A stretch of DNA of 12,059 nucleotides from Lachnospiraceae bacterium (GTDB lineage Bacteria; Bacillota; Clostridia; Lachnospirales; Lachnospiraceae): NCBI GenBank assembly GCA_003520205.1, contig DOVG01000160.1, positions 1 through 12,059 of the forward strand, read 5' to 3'. The translations under genes were made by a program, and so were the position numbers. This document shows positions 7,527 to 12,059 of this stretch, piece after piece; within the stretch, counting starts at the first letter, position 1; each line of letters begins with the position of its first letter. The notes under the pieces are model-generated. The model did no database searches, was not told the origin of the DNA, and saw nothing but the letters and a program-made list of their open reading frames with translations.

Positions 7527-8296
7527 GAGGACTAATATATAAAGATTTATATCTGGTAAAAGGTAAAGTTTTTGCAGACTCCTTGTCAGTTCTGTTTTGT
7601 ATAGTTCTTATGTATGTAATATATTCAATCGTTGGCAGAAATGTTATTTTTCCGACAGAAATGGCTGCGATAATAACTGACCTCGTGATTGTTATGTATG
7701 TTGGAGCATTAAGCTATGGTTATATAATAAAGAGCGATACTAAAAGAGCGTGGGGATATTACGGGATATCTATTCCCGGGAGTTCAAAGCTGATTGTCGG
7801 AGCGAAGTATATGACTGTGTTCATAATGTACCTTATAGCCTACACTATATGCGTGCTGAATGATCTGATAATTGGGTTATTCTTTGGAAAAGTGGTTGAT
7901 ATGTCTCTTCTGGTTTTGGTGTTTATGTTATTCCAGATGTTTATAAATGGAGTAGAGATGCCACTTGCATTTAGGTTTGGTGTAGATAAGGCTGCGGGAA
8001 TCAGAATACTCATTACAATTGTGCTGGTTTTGATTATTACTATTTATCTGCTCTTCGGAAATATAGATTGGCTTATGGCAGAAGATGGTCTGATTAAAAC
8101 TATTATAAGATTATTCGCCAATAATACAGATTCCAGAGCTATGTCCAGTGAGTTACAGCGATTTATCAAAAGACTTACCTATATAAACTATATTGAAATG
8201 GCTGTATTTACACATCTTATGGTCCTTGCATATTATATATCTTATCGTATATCCTGCAGAGTTTTCAGGAAGGGGGTGCTGAGAGATGACAACTGA
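7523..8296 (+). CDS. ABC-2-like transporter permease subunit 2
   Basis: A 257-residue integral membrane protein with about six hydrophobic segments and the N-terminal MRGLIYKDLYLVKGK, a common beginning of ABC-2 family permeases in Firmicutes. It carries a conserved-looking central stretch, WGYYGISIPGSSKLIVGAKY, before the third membrane segment. Its start overlaps the stop of the first permease gene (ATGA), with GAGGGG eight bases upstream, and its end overlaps the protease gene by 11 bases, so translation is probably coupled on both sides. It is likely the partner of the first permease in one exporter. No substrate can be inferred from the sequence. Confidence 0.87.
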   Translation: MRGLIYKDLYLVKGKVFADSLSVLFCIVLMYVIYSIVGRNVIFPTEMAAIITDLVIVMYVGALSYGYIIKSDTKRAWGYYGISIPGSSKLIVGAKYMTVFIMYLIAYTICVLNDLIIGLFFGKVVDMSLLVLVFMLFQMFINGVEMPLAFRFGVDKAAGIRILITIVLVLIITIYLLFGNIDWLMAEDGLIKTIIRLFANNTDSRAMSSELQRFIKRLTYINYIEMAVFTHLMVLAYYISYRISCRVFRKGVLRDDN

Positions 8297-9278
8297 TCAT
8301 TTAGAAACGACTGGTATGGCATCCCAAATTAGTAAGGATATTTCGTCATATAGAGAAAAGCGCCAAAGGAATATATATAGAACGGCTGAAAGCTTCACTA
8401 AGAAAGAACTTATAGCAGAAATAGGTATATTTATACTTATCACCTTTGGACTGATGCTAATATTTGGCTGGAAGGCATTTCCTGAACTTAATGAAGAAAC
8501 TGCTATTACAGGACTGGATATGGTATTCTATTATATATTTGTTTTTAGCCCGGCTATAGGTTGTATAGTAACAAGATATATCTTTCATGAAGGGTTCAGA
8601 GATGATATACTCTTTCCGAAGTTTACAGGGCATTTTAAAGGTTATTTCCTGTCGGTGCTTATTCCGGTTCTTTTTGGAGTCTTAAACTGTATATTTATAA
8701 CCATAGTTCTGGGAGCTGGCTTTACGGTAAAATCAGAAGGCGGAGTACTTGAAGCTATAGCGTCCTTCTCGTTATACAGTATGATGACTTATACGAGTGC
8801 ATTTATCCTGATAGGCGAGGAACTCGGATGGAGAGCATTCCTTTATGATAAGATAGAGAAACTCACCGGACTTCATGGTTCCATTATAATCGGAGGTGTT
8901 ATCTGGGGGCTTTGGCATATACCGCCACTTATCACAATGGGACTCAACTTTGGAAAGGAAGCTCCGGGATTTCCATTTACAAATATTCTACTTATGTGCG
9001 TTTTCTGTATATTTGGAGGAGCTATGCTGCAGATGCTCCGAAAGATGACGGATTCGGTTATCGCACCGCTCATCGCACATGCAGTGATAGATACCATATG
9101 TAATTCTATTTCAGTTATGTTTCTTTCAGAAGAGATAGTAGAAGGAAAGAACTTTCAGATGGGGCTTTGTATGGTGGCATCATCTATTATCATAGGAATT
9201 CCATGCTGGATATATATGGCTGTAGTAAAGCGTTCTGAATCTAGTAGCATTATAATAAAGTCAAAAACAAGGAAGTAA
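8286..9278 (+). CDS. CPBP-family intramembrane metalloprotease (Abi/CAAX-protease-like)
   Basis: A 330-residue membrane protein with about eight hydrophobic segments after a polar N-terminal tail of about 40 residues. It carries the CPBP motifs in order: EELGWR (Glu178, Glu179, Arg183), WGLWH with His211, and HAVID with His265 and Asp269. These are the expected metal-binding and catalytic residues and all appear present. Related proteins process prenylated or peptide substrates, and bacterial members often sit in bacteriocin loci, where some confer self-immunity. The start overlaps the preceding permease gene by 11 bases; a second in-frame ATG ten codons on is possible. Position inside the exporter operon suggests it processes, or protects against, whatever the transporter handles. 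That is inference. Confidence 0.92.
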   Translation: MTTDHLETTGMASQISKDISSYREKRQRNIYRTAESFTKKELIAEIGIFILITFGLMLIFGWKAFPELNEETAITGLDMVFYYIFVFSPAIGCIVTRYIFHEGFRDDILFPKFTGHFKGYFLSVLIPVLFGVLNCIFITIVLGAGFTVKSEGGVLEAIASFSLYSMMTYTSAFILIGEELGWRAFLYDKIEKLTGLHGSIIIGGVIWGLWHIPPLITMGLNFGKEAPGFPFTNILLMCVFCIFGGAMLQMLRKMTDSVIAPLIAHAVIDTICNSISVMFLSEEIVEGKNFQMGLCMVASSIIIGIPCWIYMAVVKRSESSSIIIKSKTRK

Positions 9279-9281
9279 TTT

Positions 9282-9653
9282 ATGGATATTATTATTTCGA
9301 ATTCTTCGAATGACCCAATCTATCTTCAGATAGTCAAGCAGATAAAGACCATGATAATGAGTGGAGAGCTTTCCCCAGGGGATGCTCTCCCTTCAATGCG
9401 TAATCTGGCAATGCAGATGAGAGTAAGTCTTATAACAACTAAACGAGCATATGAGGAGCTGGAACGGGATGGCTTTATAGAGACCTATACTGGTAAGGGA
9501 AGTTTTGTGAAAGCACAAAATGCAGAACTTCTAAAAGAGGAAAGTCTAAGACAAGCAGAGGAATATCTGCAGAAGGCTGTAGATAAAGCCAAGATAAGTG
9601 GAATCACCTGCAATGAACTATCAGATATATTAAAATTACTGTATGATGAATGA
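9282..9653 (+). CDS. GntR-family transcriptional regulator, YtrA subfamily
   Basis: A 123-residue DNA-binding protein. The N-terminal winged helix-turn-helix (about 8-77) shows the GntR pattern: DPIYLQIVKQIKTMI, then SGELSPGDALPSMRNLA, then VSLITTKRAYEELERDGFI and the wing TGKGSFV. The C-terminal part is only about 45 residues and helical, as in the YtrA subfamily, with no room for a large effector domain. AAGGAAG before the ATG overlaps the end of the protease gene, and the intergenic gap is 3 bp, so it is the last gene of the operon. YtrA-type repressors usually control their own ABC operon; the palindromes at 5726-5773 are the obvious candidate sites. Regulators of this type are commonly encoded first, so the terminal position is notable. 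Confidence 0.92.
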   Translation: MDIIISNSSNDPIYLQIVKQIKTMIMSGELSPGDALPSMRNLAMQMRVSLITTKRAYEELERDGFIETYTGKGSFVKAQNAELLKEESLRQAEEYLQKAVDKAKISGITCNELSDILKLLYDE

Positions 9654-9675
9654 TATGACATAAGTGTCATATCAT
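9650..9675 (+). terminator. Rho-independent terminator of the ABC operon
   Basis: A perfect 11-bp inverted repeat, ATGATATGACA-TAAG-TGTCATATCAT, is followed by CATTATATTTTTATATATTT. The stem starts inside the last codons of the GntR gene and includes its TGA stop. The stem is AT-rich, so it may be modest in strength. The complementary side has no T-run, so it should act only rightward. The next gene converges from the other side. Confidence 0.7.
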
Positions 9676-9723
9676 CATTATATTTTTATATATTTGGCTA
9701 TTGCAACCAGCTTATCATTCACA

Positions 9724-10728
9724 TCATTTTGTAATAATAACTGTCACTATTTCCGGATAATTGTTTATCCTGACAGGAAGAATGCTATTACCTAATCCCC
9801 TGCTGATAATCATAGTAGTTTTATCCTTTGTAAATACACCTTCATCATACTCTGGAAATAATTCAAGGTCAGCTGATACAAGACCTCCTTTTCCTGGAAC
9901 TATTATCTGTCCTCCGTGATTGTGTCCAGTCAAAACCAGGTCAGCTCCCGCTTCAGCATAATCATCCAGATACTTTGGCTCATGTGCAAGCAGTACTTCA
10001 AATGAGTCATCGCTCGTTTCTTCTCTTGAAAGCGTTTTACTGATATCGGATCCAAACGAAGAGTCCGCCATCCCATAAAGTCTAAATCCGTCCACTTCAA
10101 CTACGCTGTTATCAAGGTATATAACTCCCATATCTTCTAAATCTGTTATGAATCTGTTATATTTTTTTTCATTTTTTTCTATTAGCCACTTCTCATGATT
10201 TCCCGAAACATAATAAGTAGGAGCTATTTTTACTGCTCCTTCGAAGAAAAGACTGGCTATTTTGTAACTAGTATGAGTAGAGTCTACAGCATCACCAGTT
10301 ACAACTATTATGTCCGGCTTCTGTTCTTTTATCTTATTTAGTACACTTTTCTGGTTGATTCCAAATAATTGGTTATGCAAGTCCGATATCTGAACGATTC
10401 TATAGCCATCCAGTTCTTCTGGCACATTATTGTTAACATATTCATATTGAGTTGCCACTATGTGATAATTTCCATACAGGCATAAAATTATCACCACCGT
10501 ATATAAAAAGAGAAAGAGCGGTACCACTATACGAAACTTTCTCTTTTTAGTCTTATGATGAAAAATAAGCATTCCTAGAAATGCCCCAACGGCACCACCT
10601 AGCACAGCGACCAGAATCAGTCTCGACTCAGGGATACGATACTGGTCTTTTATAGCTTTTTTCTTATCTATGGCATATAAGAAAAAGGCCAGAATATTAA
10701 TTATTAATAAGTAGTAAAAAAGCAACAT
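9724..10728 (-). CDS. DUF1294 membrane domain fused to calcineurin-like metallophosphoesterase
   Basis: A 334-residue membrane-anchored phosphoesterase. Residues 1 to about 88 match DUF1294, a small membrane domain usually found as a separate protein: AIDKKKAI, YRIPESRL, LGGAVGAFLGM and FHHKTKKRKFR between hydrophobic segments. Residues about 108-334 match YkuE/YaeI-type metallophosphoesterases with all metal-binding motifs: SDLH (Asp116, His118), GDAVD (Asp146), GNHE (Asn177, His178), LLAHEP (His249) and GHNHGGQ (His269, His271). Some relatives act on envelope lipids such as UDP-diacylglucosamine, but the substrate here is unknown. The start has GGAG eight bases upstream. It lies 52 bp downstream of the membrane XRE regulator gene in the same direction, probably in one transcript, and converges with the ABC operon. 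Confidence 0.9.
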   Translation of the reverse strand: MLLFYYLLIINILAFFLYAIDKKKAIKDQYRIPESRLILVAVLGGAVGAFLGMLIFHHKTKKRKFRIVVPLFLFLYTVVIILCLYGNYHIVATQYEYVNNNVPEELDGYRIVQISDLHNQLFGINQKSVLNKIKEQKPDIIVVTGDAVDSTHTSYKIASLFFEGAVKIAPTYYVSGNHEKWLIEKNEKKYNRFITDLEDMGVIYLDNSVVEVDGFRLYGMADSSFGSDISKTLSREETSDDSFEVLLAHEPKYLDDYAEAGADLVLTGHNHGGQIIVPGKGGLVSADLELFPEYDEGVFTKDKTTMIISRGLGNSILPVRINNYPEIVTVIITK

Positions 10729-10780
10729 TATTAATCTCCGTAATACTTATGAATGTACAGACAGTAGTGTAATAATTCTT

Positions 10781-11887
10781 TTAGTAGTATATGGTAAATT
10801 GTACTGTTGAATCTTCTATATTATATTCAGACCTGTCTTTTTTCAGATAATCTTCATATTTCGACATCCGATAGCATTCAGGATGGCTAAGGGCTGCATA
10901 TATAATGGTATCGTTCTTTTCATCCATTAGCGCATACTCATATGCATAACTATATCCATCATTTGCAACGTAGGCCGGATAGTTATAGGTTTTATCATCA
11001 TATTTAACTTCTTTGGTAACTCTACTATGATCATTAAAATCATTATATACTTCATTTGATGTTTCAGATATTCTTTGCTTCTCTGTCTCGTAATCTTCAT
11101 CACTGTATTTTACTCCCAGAAAAATATATCCATCCGTATCAAACAAGCCTTCCTTTAAGCCCTGGTGATAATCTACGTCTACTGCACCTTCCAGTGAATC
11201 AGGGAAAAGCAACAACTTAGAATTCAGATCACTAGAATATTTATCAACTATCAATTTTTTATCATACTTGTCTGCACCTTCAACATTTCCTAAAGGTGCA
11301 AAGATACCATGCAGCACATATATAACTACATACAGTATTCCTAAAATATACTTCAGACTGACTAAGACAAGTGCAAAAACTGAAACCTTTATAAAAATGT
11401 TAAAAGCCTTTTTCTTTGTCAGCTTAGACAGAATCCCATTTACATACAGGGTTGTTATAGCCATTGCAATCAGCGCTACAAACGATGCCGCTATAGCTAT
11501 GCCTTCCCCAGACTCCGACTCGTACCTTATGCACTGAAGTATAATAGAAAGTGTTGCTAATATTACTCCTATAAATCCAATTATCTGTACCCACTTACAT
11601 AGTCTGCTCTTCTCCATATCAGCGTAGTCTGCCATCTTGTCAGCTACTTCTTTTAATTCTTTATCCATTGTCTCGCTTTTCCTCTCACCATCAATTATTT
11701 CTCTGACATCCACTTCGTAAAAGTCAGCAATATCTGTAAGAAGAGAAATATCTGGCATATTTTTACCAGTCTCCCATCTCGATACAGTTCTGCTGGTTAC
11801 AGAAAACTTCTCAGCTAATTCTTCCTGAGTCAGTTCTCTTTCTTTACGCAGGGACTGGAGAAATGCTCCTGTCTTTTTCTGATCCAT
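10781..11887 (-). CDS. Membrane-anchored XRE-family transcriptional regulator
   Basis: A 368-residue one-component regulator. Residues about 7-62 form a Cro/C1-type helix-turn-helix (LRKERELTQEELAEKFSVTS, then RTVSRWETGKNMPDISLL), followed by a charged, probably helical linker (68-95) and hydrophobic segments about 99-119, 130-152 and 161-197. The last segment is long enough for one or two helices, so the side on which the C-terminal domain (about 200-368, rich in Tyr, Asp and Lys) lies is unclear. I do not recognise that domain. With three helices it would be extracytoplasmic and could sense an envelope signal while the DNA-binding domain stays inside. The start has AAAGGA upstream, within a palindrome. 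The downstream phosphoesterase gene is a likely target or operon partner. Confidence 0.87.
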   Translation of the reverse strand: MDQKKTGAFLQSLRKERELTQEELAEKFSVTSRTVSRWETGKNMPDISLLTDIADFYEVDVREIIDGERKSETMDKELKEVADKMADYADMEKSRLCKWVQIIGFIGVILATLSIILQCIRYESESGEGIAIAASFVALIAMAITTLYVNGILSKLTKKKAFNIFIKVSVFALVLVSLKYILGILYVVIYVLHGIFAPLGNVEGADKYDKKLIVDKYSSDLNSKLLLFPDSLEGAVDVDYHQGLKEGLFDTDGYIFLGVKYSDEDYETEKQRISETSNEVYNDFNDHSRVTKEVKYDDKTYNYPAYVANDGYSYAYEYALMDEKNDTIIYAALSHPECYRMSKYEDYLKKDRSEYNIEDSTVQFTIYY

Positions 11888-11905
11888 ATTGAAAGTCCTT
11901 TCAAT
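11888..11905. promoter_or_regulatory. Perfect 18-bp palindrome covering the ribosome binding site of the XRE gene
   Basis: ATTGAAAG-TC-CTTTCAAT has perfect 8-bp arms and directly abuts the ATG of the regulator gene. On the coding strand it reads ATTGAAAGGACTTTCAAT, so the AAAGGA ribosome binding site lies in the centre. It could be the autoregulatory operator of the XRE protein or an RNA hairpin that hides the ribosome binding site. Which of these applies cannot be told from sequence. Confidence 0.55.
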
Positions 11906-12059
11906 GTTTTAGTGTTTTCGAATCTGATGATCCGAATTACATCTCGATAATAGAATCCACCCTCTAAAAAATCCACGACACAAAGCGAGAAATGCCGTTT
12001 TTTTATTATTAGACACGGTGTGTCCTGCCATCTAAACCTACAACCAGATTACCTCACTC
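11906..12059. other. Right-edge non-coding stretch without a supported gene
   Basis: I find no convincing coding region here. On the minus strand TATTAT (11947-11952) could be a -10 for the XRE gene, but no good -35 is seen. Two weak inverted repeats are present: ACGACA/TGCCGT, flanked by an A-run and a T-run near 11966-12004 (one mismatch or wobble), perhaps a weak terminator between this regulator and an upstream gene; and GACAC-GGT-GTGTC at 12012-12024. Confidence 0.4.

Noticed and set aside
9676..9723. A leftward terminator for the phosphoesterase gene in the convergent spacer.
   Set aside because: The only stem on that strand is about four base pairs with one wobble and no proper T-run.
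12012..12024. GACAC-GGT-GTGTC as an operator or recombination site.
   Set aside because: The arms are only five bases, there is no second copy in the window, and the context beyond the edge is missing.

Overview
The window looks like chromosomal DNA of an AT-rich, low-GC Gram-positive bacterium. It is most like a Butyrivibrio/Lachnospiraceae-type Clostridia. This rests on strong AGGAGG-type ribosome binding sites, a lipobox lipoprotein, Lachnospiraceae-style hybrid kinase and Hpt proteins, a YtrA-type GntR regulator, and AT-rich spacers. The genus is an inference. I see no RNA gene, insertion sequence, phage gene or CRISPR array.

Left arm (about 1-5560, all minus strand). Reading leftward from a good promoter near 5640-5665, the order is: a gutted aldo/keto reductase pseudogene; a lipoprotein that joins an alpha-acetolactate decarboxylase domain to a VanX-type D-Ala-D-Ala dipeptidase domain; a stand-alone Hpt phosphotransfer protein; and a large transmembrane hybrid histidine kinase with two receiver domains. 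Gaps are short (about 48 and 19-52 bp, then 0 bp), so these may be one transcript: an enzyme on the outer face of the membrane plus a phosphorelay that senses something outside the cell.

Centre (5557-9675, plus strand). A divergent spacer holds a promoter embedded in nested palindromes. It is followed by five tightly packed genes: ABC ATPase, two ABC-2-like permease subunits, a CPBP-family membrane metalloprotease and a YtrA-type GntR repressor. A long hairpin with a T-rich tail ends the unit. This resembles ytr-type envelope-stress or peptide-export operons, except that the regulator is last and a CPBP protease is included. The palindromes are the natural candidates for its autoregulatory operator.

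Right arm (9724-11905, minus strand). A membrane-tethered XRE-type regulator precedes a membrane metallophosphoesterase that carries a DUF1294 domain at its N terminus. The regulator's ribosome binding site sits inside a perfect 18-bp palindrome. The last 150 bp or so hold no gene I can support.

The most unusual items are the acetolactate decarboxylase-VanX lipoprotein fusion beside a phosphorelay, the palindrome-dense control region of the ABC operon, the DUF1294-phosphoesterase fusion, and the palindrome over the XRE start. Several genes point to envelope biology (dipeptidase, ytr-like exporter, membrane protease, membrane phosphoesterase), but a shared function is inference.
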